Below, piece by piece: positions 16,475-24,490 of a stretch of DNA of 64,000 bases. The translations under genes were made by a program, and so were the position numbers. This DNA comes from Acidobacteriota bacterium (GTDB taxonomy: Bacteria; Acidobacteriota; Terriglobia; Acidiferrales; UBA7541). The notes below the pieces were generated by a model. That model was not told where the DNA came from and did not search any database. It saw only the letters and a program-made list of their open reading frames with translations. Every line of letters starts with the position of its first letter. The first letter of the stretch is position 1. Location: NCBI GenBank assembly GCA_003223215.1, contig QHYH01000079.1, positions 150,005 to 214,004 of the forward strand. Direction: 5' to 3'.

Positions 16475-17881
16475 ATGCGGGACCCTTTATCTATTTTTGT
16501 TCCCGGCAACCGCAGGAAATTGTTGGTTGCGGCAGTAGTATGCGGAGCAGCGATTGCCCTGCTCGACTGGTGGACGGAGCCCTATATCTCGTTAGGCTTT
16601 CTATACCTGTTTCCGATCATGATTGCGGGAGGATTCCTGTCTCGCCAAGGGATTGTCATCGTTGCCCTGTTGTGCGCTGGTCTTGATTTCAGCAATCTGC
16701 CAAAGAATCAGAACGAGAGGCTCGTACACCTTATATTTAGCTCCGCCGGCTTCATGGGCACGGGGCTGTTTATTTCGGAGCTTAGTCGCAACCGACGGGT
16801 CGCACTCCAACGCCACGCGGACGAACTGGCAGACCAGGTGAAGCGTCGGCAGGAAGCGGAAGAGCAGTTGGATGTTCTTGTCGAAAGCAGTCCGGCTGCT
16901 ATCGTGACAATCGGCTCGGACGGGAAGATCCTTCTCTACAACGAAGCGGCTCAGCACCTGATGGCGCCGGAAGCACAACCGTTGCGGGGGCAATCCATCA
17001 GCACTTACCTGCCTGCCTTGCAACGAGCCGTTGAGACTCCATCTTCCACAGTATTTCGGACTACCATGCAATGCACAGGGCAGCGACATAATGGAGAGCT
17101 ATTCCTGGCCGGCGTCTGGTTTTCTACCTATAGGACGGTTTCGGGTACGCGGGTGGCGGCGATCATAGTGGATCTCTCGGAGGATCTGCGTAGCCGAGAG
17201 GATCTAAGCCTGGATTATTTATTGAAAAAAAGCCGCATTCTCATGAGTGCAGCTGCCCACGAGGTTCGGAATTTGTGCGGTGCAGTACTGGTGGTTTACA
17301 ACAATCTTTTGCGGGTTAAGGAACTCCAGGACAATGAGGACTTTCACGCTCTGGGCACCCTGGTGCAGAGTCTGCAAAGAGTATCGGCTTTGGAGTTACA
17401 AGCCGCCCCCGGCCAGAACGCGGCTGTGGTTGAGTTGAAAACCGTGCTCGACGAATTCCACGTCTTAATCGAGAATGCCTACCGCGAATCGGGAATCCAA
17501 ATTGTATGGCAAGTCGCTGAACCGCTGCCCCTCGTTTGGGCGGACCGCTATGGACTCGTTCAAGTCTTCTTGAATCTCGCAAAGAATAGCCAACATGCAA
17601 TGCTGGCGACAAAAGCGAAGAGACTGTGCGTGCAGGCGTCGCAGGAAGATGGCTGGATCGTTATCCGCTTCGAAGATACTGGCGTTGGGATCGGCTCCCC
17701 GGAAAATCTGTTCCGACCTTTTCAGCGCGGTGCTGACCTTGGTGGGCTGGGGCTTTATGTGTCGCGTGCGATAATGAGAAGTTTCGGCGGTGAGCTGGCC
17801 TACGAAGCCAGTCCTGCGGGGTGTTGCTTCGCTGTATCTGTGCCAGTGTTGCGCGCCGCCAAGGAAAGCGTCAATGCCTGA
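16475..17881 (+). CDS. Membrane sensor histidine kinase with PAS domain
   Basis: A 468-residue sensor kinase. The N-terminus has two to three hydrophobic helices (about 15-90), followed by a coiled linker and a PAS-like domain (about 128-240, SSPAAIVTIGSDGKILLYNE). The H-box is AAAHEVRNLCGAV, with the phosphorylated His near residue 262. The ATPase part has an N-box (NLAKNSQHAM), a G1 box (EDTGVGIGSPENLFRPFQ) and a G2 box (GGLGLYVSRAIM), so it looks catalytically complete. The H-box sequence belongs to a group of kinases that pair with NarL-type regulators. It overlaps the following response-regulator gene by 8 bases, so the two are a cognate pair. The stimulus cannot be inferred. Confidence 0.88.
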   Translation: MRDPLSIFVPGNRRKLLVAAVVCGAAIALLDWWTEPYISLGFLYLFPIMIAGGFLSRQGIVIVALLCAGLDFSNLPKNQNERLVHLIFSSAGFMGTGLFISELSRNRRVALQRHADELADQVKRRQEAEEQLDVLVESSPAAIVTIGSDGKILLYNEAAQHLMAPEAQPLRGQSISTYLPALQRAVETPSSTVFRTTMQCTGQRHNGELFLAGVWFSTYRTVSGTRVAAIIVDLSEDLRSREDLSLDYLLKKSRILMSAAAHEVRNLCGAVLVVYNNLLRVKELQDNEDFHALGTLVQSLQRVSALELQAAPGQNAAVVELKTVLDEFHVLIENAYRESGIQIVWQVAEPLPLVWADRYGLVQVFLNLAKNSQHAMLATKAKRLCVQASQEDGWIVIRFEDTGVGIGSPENLFRPFQRGADLGGLGLYVSRAIMRSFGGELAYEASPAGCCFAVSVPVLRAAKESVNA

Positions 17882-18530
17882 AGCAATGGAAAAAACGATT
17901 GCCATCTTGTTACTGGACGACCATGCGCTTTTTCGCGAGAGTTTGGTGCGTTTTCTGCACGCAGAACCGGGGTTGGAAGTAGTGGCGCAGTGCGGTTCAA
18001 TCGAAGAAGCTCTTAGGGTTCTCGAGAGAAGGCAAGTGGATGTCGTGCTGCTTGATCTTGATCTTGGGAAACATAACGGAACGCAATTCCCGAGTTCTGC
18101 AAAGCAACAAGGCTTTGGCGGCAAGATCTTGGTAGTGACTGCAGGGGTCGATCAAAACCAAGCAGCCGAGTTAATCCACGACGGCATCTCGGGCATTTTT
18201 ATGAAACATCACTCTGCGGCCTTGCTCGCGCAAGCGATCCGCGACGTAGCGAACGGAAAAGTGTTCTTCGACCAAAGACTCTTGCAGGCAGCTATGGCGG
18301 CGACTGCGAGACGTACACCTCCCTCTCGTCCAGAACAATTCACGCCACGCGAGCGGCAGGTTCTTTCTTTTGTCTTTGAGGGCCTGGCTAACAAGGAAAT
18401 CGCGGGACGAATTGACGTCTCAGAGAGTTCTGTCAAGGCTACCCTGCAGCAACTCTTTGCCAAGACAGGCACCCATACCCGCGCTCAGCTTGTTCGCGTC
18501 GCTTTGGAACAGCACAAGCACAAAATCTAG
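17874..18530 (+). CDS. Response regulator, NarL/FixJ family
   Basis: A 218-residue regulator with a receiver domain (LLLDDHALFRESL; phosphoacceptor Asp in VVLLDLDLG near residue 61) and a C-terminal LuxR-type helix-turn-helix (FTPRERQVLSFVFEGLANKE and ESSVKATLQQLFAKTGTH). The ATG at 17874 overlaps the stop of the kinase gene and follows AAGGAAAGCG, so it is preferred; an internal ATG at 17886 is the alternative. It would act as the DNA-binding partner of the upstream kinase. No obvious target operator was recognised nearby. Confidence 0.9.
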   Translation: MPEAMEKTIAILLLDDHALFRESLVRFLHAEPGLEVVAQCGSIEEALRVLERRQVDVVLLDLDLGKHNGTQFPSSAKQQGFGGKILVVTAGVDQNQAAELIHDGISGIFMKHHSAALLAQAIRDVANGKVFFDQRLLQAAMAATARRTPPSRPEQFTPRERQVLSFVFEGLANKEIAGRIDVSESSVKATLQQLFAKTGTHTRAQLVRVALEQHKHKI

Positions 18531-18625
18531 GCCCTCGTTCGCAATGGGCCGGCTGCAAATGTCGAGATGGCAGCTCGACACCGCGGCAATTCACATTCTT
18601 GGTCATTCCAATAGGTTCCACAATC

Positions 18626-19261
18626 TCAATGTGGATTTGTGGTGTGCCAAGCGACGGGGTAATGGCGGCGGTCGCTTAAGCCCAGCACGTACGCCGGTGG
18701 CCAGTGTGCCGGCGGACAGACTTTTTGAGCTGCTTCGTCATCCATTCGCGAACCAGTTCGGAGACTTATCGCCTCAAAGTAGGCGCCGGCTTTTTCGGCA
18801 ATGCAGACGTACTCTCCCGTGAACCGAACAATTGCCGGCGGGCCGGTTCCCGTCATCTGATGAGCGACGAGCGTCCCACTATATTGAACAGCGATCCCGC
18901 CTCCCAGTTCGCCCGAGAAAAACTCCTCGAGGATAAATGTCTTTCCTTCGAGTGTGCCCTGCCAGCAGCCGAGCAGTTTGTAGTCCGCAATGGATGTGGA
19001 AGATGGGCCTGCGTTAAAAGGATTTCTGAGATCAGGGGAGAGAATGTGGGGACAGGAGGACAGCGAAGCAATGGGCTCAGCGGCTCCTGCGAAATCCGGG
19101 ACGGTCTCCGCGCCGGTGCTGACGTTCCGGGTGGGCGAAGAGGGTTGCGAAGGGCCGCATGCGGCGAGCACCAGAAGCGCAGCCAAGCAAAGCGTGCCAT
19201 GAAGGGCGAAAGGCGGCACTCCCCTCGCGCCGTGTTCAAGCTGCCCCGCATCAGAGGTCAT
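18626..19261 (-). CDS. Hypothetical lipoprotein
   Basis: About 211 residues with a lipoprotein signal: a hydrophobic stretch ends in the lipobox LLVLAAC (Cys about residue 35), followed by a Ser/Thr-rich spacer. The mature part (LLGCWQGTLEGKTFILEEFF, then a beta-rich tail) is not a family I recognise. The ATG at 19261 was chosen because it avoids overlap with the upstream DUF1906 gene and has GTGAGG about 10 bases upstream; the frame is open further upstream. It is 13 bases downstream of the DUF1906 gene and very likely co-transcribed, so it may help keep that exported protein at the membrane. That role is speculative. Confidence 0.65.
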   Translation of the reverse strand: MTSDAGQLEHGARGVPPFALHGTLCLAALLVLAACGPSQPSSPTRNVSTGAETVPDFAGAAEPIASLSSCPHILSPDLRNPFNAGPSSTSIADYKLLGCWQGTLEGKTFILEEFFSGELGGGIAVQYSGTLVAHQMTGTGPPAIVRFTGEYVCIAEKAGAYFEAISLRTGSRMDDEAAQKVCPPAHWPPAYVLGLSDRRHYPVAWHTTNPH

Positions 19262-19274
19262 TCCGCGCGAAGCC

Positions 19275-19970
19275 TCACCACATGCTTCGAAAGCCTGCGT
19301 CATTTGCCAGGTCCTCGTCGACCCTGCCCCCAAAGCAATTCTCAGCGTATTGCCAAATCACTGTGTTGGGATTGCATGGCGGCATGTCTGGGGCGAACGC
19401 CGGGGCTTGCGCAGCCGTCGTGCAACCAGGCTCAGGCTCAGAACTAAAAATGTAAGCCGCGACTTGATCGGTCCCCCGCATGTTGGGGTCACCATTAAAA
19501 GCATTGCAGTAGGGGACGTTAAAATTCGCTGCGTTGGTCTTGTGGGGGTTGCCGTAGATACCGCCCGCGCCTCCAAACTGCGAATTGAGCATGGTGTCCG
19601 ACCAGCCTGCAAACCACTCAGGGGTTGGCGTCCAGCCAGACTCGACGTCGGCGTAGATCCAGACGCCGCCGGGAATGCCGAGGGTTTGCGCGGCAGCGAT
19701 CGCTTTGTTCGCGTCATTCGCTCCCTCGGCAAAACCTCCCTGCACACTTCGAGGAGAATTGCGCGTACCATTATAAACGACGAGTATGCGGCAGCCCCTG
19801 TCGTGAAGAAACTTTTCCTCGACTGCTGTCAACGCAAAGCGTCCTCCAATATAGCGTCCCCAAAAGGCAGGCGGCTGCCCGCATTGCTCGGTGATGAAAT
19901 CGAACAGCGTTTGGTTTTGCACCATGCTATTTGCAGGCTGTGCCGAATCTACACCCCAGAACGTCGTCAT
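19275..19970 (-). CDS. DUF1906 glycoside-hydrolase-like (Rv2525c-like) protein
   Basis: A 231-residue protein matching the DUF1906 / Rv2525c-like glycosidase-fold family. It begins TFWGVDSAQPANS, has RYIGGRF and ILVVYNGTR strand motifs, and the barrel segment WIYADVESGWTPTPEWF, where acidic residues at the barrel mouth are expected in the active site. It ends with IWQYAENCFGGRVDEDLAN, as in related GH25-like proteins. No signal peptide is evident at this start, although relatives are exported. The ATG is supported by GGGGGAAAGGGGG about 6 bases upstream. The likely target is a cell-wall or surface glycan, but activity in this family is poorly established. Confidence 0.75.
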   Translation of the reverse strand: MTTFWGVDSAQPANSMVQNQTLFDFITEQCGQPPAFWGRYIGGRFALTAVEEKFLHDRGCRILVVYNGTRNSPRSVQGGFAEGANDANKAIAAAQTLGIPGGVWIYADVESGWTPTPEWFAGWSDTMLNSQFGGAGGIYGNPHKTNAANFNVPYCNAFNGDPNMRGTDQVAAYIFSSEPEPGCTTAAQAPAFAPDMPPCNPNTVIWQYAENCFGGRVDEDLANDAGFRSMW

Positions 19971-20415
19971 GATCGACCCCCTTTCCCCCGACTGTCGAGA
20001 CGCCTCCGGACCTTGGATCTAGCAGCTAGTTGCGATTCGTGTTCCGAGTCGTCAGACGTAACAGGAGGATTGGGCTGCCGCTCTTACGACCAGCGGTTCT
20101 CCGGAGAATGTGGACATATTGTAAACTCTCCGCCGCTCATTTCCTCGAAACGGTCTGCCCAAGAGCATGGACGCAAAGAGAATTTCATGTAAGCACCGCA
20201 TTCGGCGCGGGTGGCGGTACTCGTCGCCATGCTGTCCGTTGCTGACGAAAGCGGCAACTCAAAGACAAGCACGTATTCGTAGAAGAATCCCCCAAGCCTG
20301 CGCCAGCCCCCGAGCGCGATACCAACATCGCGCACAAACGAAATGATTGTCGGCGCGAGTACTCCAATTTGGAATCGAGTGTCTTTTAGTGTCTTGGTCG
20401 ACGGCCGCGACTCGC
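19971..20415. other. Non-coding stretch
   Basis: About 445 bases without a convincing gene. A minus-strand frame (20084-20524) crosses it, but it starts inside the neighbouring gene, has no recognised motif and an uneven composition. No RNA gene, operator or strong terminator was seen. Confidence 0.4.
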
Positions 20416-21621
20416 TCAAGTCATCCAGGAGAGAATCCCGCGCAAATCGATGGTTTCCGTCGAAACTGTGCCGCGGGGAAGAGCCGGTGAAATAGCAACG
20501 GCTTCCTTGTGATTTTCGAACCACACCAGAAAGAGCGATTTTTCAGACCCGGGTAGCCGCTGCTGGTTCATCCAGTTGTAATATGCACCCATATCCGCGT
20601 CCACCAGCGAGCCAACCGGATCCAATGCAACCTGCTCCGGGCCGGGTGAGAGCAGTTCGTGCATGGGCTTTTGCCGCTGGCGAGGTGCAAAACGGGCAAG
20701 CACCGTCAGGGGCTCGGCGCGTCGAAGCGCTTCTCGCGCCGCCCATTCGACAAAGCTCGTGCTGAAGATCTGCGTCCCTGATCCTTCCGTCAATAACTTG
20801 ATCTGGAAACGGTTGAGAACCGGGTCGCCGCCAGGAGCCATGCTCAACTCCACCGGCCGCAACCGGGCCATCAGCGTACGCAGGGCCTCCGGCCCCATGC
20901 CTGTTTTCTGGGTTTCCGCATGGATTCTCGCGAGGAGCGCCGCACGAACCGGCTCCATGGCCTGGTAAGAAACGCTGGTGACTCCCGAAGCATGGGGAAG
21001 CGGTTCTCCGCCGTCGATATACCAGTGGCCATAGGGGGCGGGATTCGAGTTGGCCCGCGCTGCAACTACCTCGAGCAGCTGCCGGAGACCGTTTTCCGGA
21101 TTGACGGCGCTGAAGTAGGCGCCATAAGTGCGCAGTTTTCGAAACAGCGGCCCTGGCGCAACATCGACTCCCTGACCAATCACGGCGATCCCTAAACGGG
21201 GGGATGTCGGCGGTTCTGGGGCGACCGCCGCGCGTAACTTGTCCGCGTAGCCCAGGGCCGCGTGGCGAAAGGCATCCATCTGGTGGGTGGCCCAAAGATG
21301 GGCGGAAAGCTGCTCTACAAATTGTGCCGGCGAAGCAATCCAGTTTAATTTCTCAAGGCTTTCCGACAGCCTGATCTCCGTGAATTCTCGAAACCATGCC
21401 CGCAGGTCCTCGTGCGAAAGGGAGCGCAGATTCCCGAGTTCCTTCTCGAGATGCCTGCGCTCCACGGGAAATTTGAAATCAAATTCAATCACCTCCCGCA
21501 ACAGGCTCGGAAGGAAGCTCAGCGGCAATCGCCTGAACGTCTCCAGATAGTCCAGCGCCAACTTTCTCGCTTCCGGCGGATAACCGCTGAACTGTTCGGG
21601 CTTAAGATCTTCCGGATGCAT
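20416..21621 (-). CDS. Hypothetical protein, 401 residues
   Basis: A 401-residue protein I do not recognise. It is mostly alpha-helical in its first third (RKLALDYLETFRRLPLSFLP onward), with no signal peptide or membrane segment. A central beta/alpha part contains LGIAVIGQGVDVAPGPLFRK and HWYIDGGEPLPHASGVTSVS; the C-terminal part includes GTQIFSTSFVEWAAREALRR. It starts 5 bases after the stop of the exported phosphatase-superfamily gene, so the two form an operon and may act together. Base composition and codon use look like the neighbours, which supports a real gene. Confidence 0.75.
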   Translation of the reverse strand: MHPEDLKPEQFSGYPPEARKLALDYLETFRRLPLSFLPSLLREVIEFDFKFPVERRHLEKELGNLRSLSHEDLRAWFREFTEIRLSESLEKLNWIASPAQFVEQLSAHLWATHQMDAFRHAALGYADKLRAAVAPEPPTSPRLGIAVIGQGVDVAPGPLFRKLRTYGAYFSAVNPENGLRQLLEVVAARANSNPAPYGHWYIDGGEPLPHASGVTSVSYQAMEPVRAALLARIHAETQKTGMGPEALRTLMARLRPVELSMAPGGDPVLNRFQIKLLTEGSGTQIFSTSFVEWAAREALRRAEPLTVLARFAPRQRQKPMHELLSPGPEQVALDPVGSLVDADMGAYYNWMNQQRLPGSEKSLFLVWFENHKEAVAISPALPRGTVSTETIDLRGILSWMT

Positions 21622-21626
21622 AAGGC

Positions 21627-22832
21627 CTACAGGATCTCGGTAATCGGCTTGCCCCTGGAAAGCGACGCGGTGAACCCCATCATGGAGCCGAGAGTGGGAA
21701 CCAGGTCAATGCTGTCGACCGGCCGGTCGTAAACTACGCCCTCACGGATGCCGGGACCGAGGGCCATCATCCAGGTGGTTCGGGAAATGACATCCCCCGT
21801 ACGGTGGTGCTGAAAACCGTTGCCGCCGGCGTCCTCGTCGGAATCACGCCCGAAGTCCGGAAGTATGAAGAGTGTGCACTTACCCGCATATTCCGGTTCG
21901 CTCTGGATGGCCTTCCAGATTTCCGCCGAGAGGCGGTCCGTCCGCCGGATTCCTTCGATGTACAGGGAATACGCGCCGGCGTGCGCGATATCAATGTCGT
22001 GCAAGGTAACCCAGAGGAGACTGGGAGCAAACTGCCGCATAAGTTGCCGGACGATATACACGGAGAGTTCATCCGGGCTCGACAACGTTAGCGCGTGCGC
22101 CCTGAAGTCCTCCACCGAGAGTTTCAGGATCGTCTCCAACTGCTCCAGCTCAAAGATATTCCCACTTAGCTCCGGCGCGTACAGCGGCGTTTCGTAGCTG
22201 TCCCGAAGCAAGTGTCCGTAATCGCCCAGTCCGGAAGTTGCCGCGCCCAACAAATATTTGGGCAAAATCACTCGCGCCCCCGAACCGGGACCAAAGGAGC
22301 GGTGACTGCTCTCCCCAATGCGATTAAACCCGTTGCTGGGAGCAACGACCCAGACATCCGAAGCAGGCCGCTTCAAGTCTTTGCGAAAGTACTCAAATAC
22401 CGTGGGAGATTCCGGCGGAAGCGAGGCAAAGTTATTTATGGTCTCGTACACACCCGTTGCCAGGCTTGCGGTGGCGACGTAGTGGCCGAGGATTCCCCGA
22501 TTGACCACTTGGGTGAAGAACGTCGACTGTGGGGCTAGTTCGCGCAGCAGGTGCGGAACATTTTCCTGGCCTTCCGGCGCAAACGTTTCCTGATCGCGCG
22601 CTCCACCGCCGAAGGTAACGACGACGACTTTTCTCTTACGGGCGGAGATGCCCGTTCGAGCGATCAGGCTGGAGGGCAGCAGGGAACTGCCTAGAGCCAC
22701 TCCCGCAGCGCCACGCAAAAATTCTCGCCGGGTCCAGACGAGGTGTCGCGCGAGTTCTTGTGGAGTGGATCCTTTCGCAGAGGCTAGGCGAGCGCGATCC
22801 TTTGCGGTTCGCAATGAAGTGTGGGAACTCAT
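21627..22832 (-). CDS. TAT-exported alkaline-phosphatase-superfamily protein (sulfatase/DUF1501-like)
   Basis: About 401 residues. A twin-arginine signal (TRREFLRGAAGVALGSSLL) begins near residue 34. The body opens with VVVVTFGGGARDQETF and has a late metal-site segment LFILPDFGRDSDEDAGGNGF followed by HH. The overall layout matches the alkaline phosphatase superfamily, between sulfatase-like and DUF1501 proteins. Residues that would bind metal can be seen (Asp and Glu near the start, Asp/His pairs near the end), but the nucleophile is not obvious. The start at 22832 is chosen to put the signal near the N-terminus; an ATG at 22883 is also in frame. Function is unknown; a periplasmic hydrolase of sulfate or phosphate esters is plausible. 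Confidence 0.7.
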   Translation of the reverse strand: MSSHTSLRTAKDRARLASAKGSTPQELARHLVWTRREFLRGAAGVALGSSLLPSSLIARTGISARKRKVVVVTFGGGARDQETFAPEGQENVPHLLRELAPQSTFFTQVVNRGILGHYVATASLATGVYETINNFASLPPESPTVFEYFRKDLKRPASDVWVVAPSNGFNRIGESSHRSFGPGSGARVILPKYLLGAATSGLGDYGHLLRDSYETPLYAPELSGNIFELEQLETILKLSVEDFRAHALTLSSPDELSVYIVRQLMRQFAPSLLWVTLHDIDIAHAGAYSLYIEGIRRTDRLSAEIWKAIQSEPEYAGKCTLFILPDFGRDSDEDAGGNGFQHHRTGDVISRTTWMMALGPGIREGVVYDRPVDSIDLVPTLGSMMGFTASLSRGKPITEIL

Positions 22833-22947
22833 TCCATTTGAACACTTTCCGTAAAAGCTACGACGCGGCCAAACAGGTGTCAAGACATCCGTCAGACCAG
22901 ACGGACGAAGCTTCTTTTTTCAAGCCCGCACGGCGGACCGAAGTAAA

Positions 22948-24366
22948 TCACGGTTTCGCGGAAGGGGAATCCTTCGCCGAATAAACAAATTGTCGAATTT
23001 CGGCGCGCTGCTTGTCCAGGTCCGCGAGATGTTGTTCGCGGAGCCGTTGATAAACCTGAAACTGCTGCTGGGCGCGGTCCCTGTCGCCGGTGCGAACATA
23101 AGCCTGGCCGAGGCGATAGTAAGCGTCGGCAAGATCGGAACTGAGTTCCAGCGCGCGCGTATACTCGGGGATGGCTTGGGCATATTTATTTTGGTCGGAG
23201 TAGAGATTGCCCAACTGCAAGTGCGCCTCCGCGAGCTTGGGGTCGATCGCCAACGATTTGCTCAGCAGAGATTCGATTTGATGAAGATCGAGATCCGGAT
23301 CTTGGGCACGCTTGCCTTTCCATAAACTCATCGCGTAGTAGTAGAGGGCGCGCGCGTTGCTCGGCTGAAGTTCCGCAAAGCGGCGGAAGCGCTGGATGAC
23401 GTCGCCGGCCTGACCGGGGGAGCTGTCGTAGGCCTTGGAAAGGAAAAGGTAGCAGCCAGGGTCGGCGGGATTGAGATCGGTCGCGCGCAAAAGAGATTTG
23501 ACCGCATCGTCGTAGTTGCCACGCGCGTAGAGTGCGACGCCAAGACCGATCGCGAGTCGCTGCGAAGCAGGATAGCGCTCGGCGGCTTGCTGAAACACTT
23601 CGACTGCCGGTCCGAGCGTACGATGGAGAAGGAGTTCACTCCCCCAGTCAAAGAGGTTGCTCTCGCTGGGTTCCATGTGCGCTGCCGTTTCGTATTCATT
23701 TTCAGCCGCGACGAACTTGCCGTCTTTTTCTTCCACTTCACCAAGGAGGTTGTGCAATTCCGCGGTGTTTTTGCGTTTCAAAAGATCCTGGATCAGTTGC
23801 CGGGCGTCTGCGAGCCGGCCGGTTTGAATGTATGCCAGAGACAAATCGTAGCCGTTATCGTAGGCGGAAGGATTGATTTGCTGGGCCTTTTCGAGGAAAG
23901 ACGCGGCGTCGGCGATCTTGCCGGAGCGAACGTAGGCTTCGCCCAGGTTGTGATTGGTGTCGAAGTTGCGCGGGTCAAGCTCGACCGCTTTCTTGAACTG
24001 CTCGGTAGCGAGGTCGAGTTTGCCAAGCCGCGCTAGATTGGCGGCAAGGTTAGTTCTGGCGGGCGCAGAATTGGGTTTGAGATGAACGGCCTTCTGGAGA
24101 TGTTGCGTGGCTCTGGCATCCTGCGATTGCGCGGAATAGACCAATCCCAGGAGTTCCTGGACTTCAAAACTTTCAGGGGCTTCGCGCACCAGATTCTCCA
24201 GCTTTGAGGCGGCTTCGGGGTAATGGCCCGAGTGATATTGAGCGACGGCGGCCTGGAACTCGCGATCTAGATCGCGATTCTGCCGAGGGCCGTCAGCCGC
24301 CTCTGCTATAAGGCATGCCAAAAAGGCCAGTGACATCGCACAGATCGACCGTTTTCTCGTCATCAC
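22948..24366 (-). CDS. Secreted TPR-repeat protein
   Basis: A 472-residue protein with an N-terminal signal peptide (ends about residue 23, AEAAD) and roughly ten tetratricopeptide repeats, e.g. PARTNLAANLARLGKLDLAT and AEAHLQLGNLYSDQNKYAQA. TPRs are protein-binding scaffolds. The central block with SELLLHRTLGPAVEVF closely resembles the TPR protein at 42552-43967, so the two are paralogs. It lies downstream of, and on the same strand as, the large TonB receptor, separated by 124 bases, so it may be part of that operon. No catalytic domain is present. Confidence 0.82.
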   Translation of the reverse strand: MMTRKRSICAMSLAFLACLIAEAADGPRQNRDLDREFQAAVAQYHSGHYPEAASKLENLVREAPESFEVQELLGLVYSAQSQDARATQHLQKAVHLKPNSAPARTNLAANLARLGKLDLATEQFKKAVELDPRNFDTNHNLGEAYVRSGKIADAASFLEKAQQINPSAYDNGYDLSLAYIQTGRLADARQLIQDLLKRKNTAELHNLLGEVEEKDGKFVAAENEYETAAHMEPSESNLFDWGSELLLHRTLGPAVEVFQQAAERYPASQRLAIGLGVALYARGNYDDAVKSLLRATDLNPADPGCYLFLSKAYDSSPGQAGDVIQRFRRFAELQPSNARALYYYAMSLWKGKRAQDPDLDLHQIESLLSKSLAIDPKLAEAHLQLGNLYSDQNKYAQAIPEYTRALELSSDLADAYYRLGQAYVRTGDRDRAQQQFQVYQRLREQHLADLDKQRAEIRQFVYSAKDSPSAKP

Positions 24367-24490
24367 AATGATTGCAGATTACCACCAGGCCGCAGCGCGC
24401 GGAGCAGGGGATTCAGAGAATGACATGGCGAAGACAAAGGCCGCCCAAGTCCATTGAGGCGCCCTTTGCGGGGTGTCACTTGGGCCTAGA

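Noticed and set aside
18704..20192. Plus-strand frames of 247 and 280 codons
   Set aside because: They lie opposite the lipoprotein and DUF1906 genes, which have a lipobox and family motifs; the plus frames have Arg/Ser-rich shadow composition.
20084..20524. Minus-strand frame of 146 codons next to the 401-residue gene
   Set aside because: It starts inside that gene in another frame, has no family features and no start in the free part with a ribosome-binding site.
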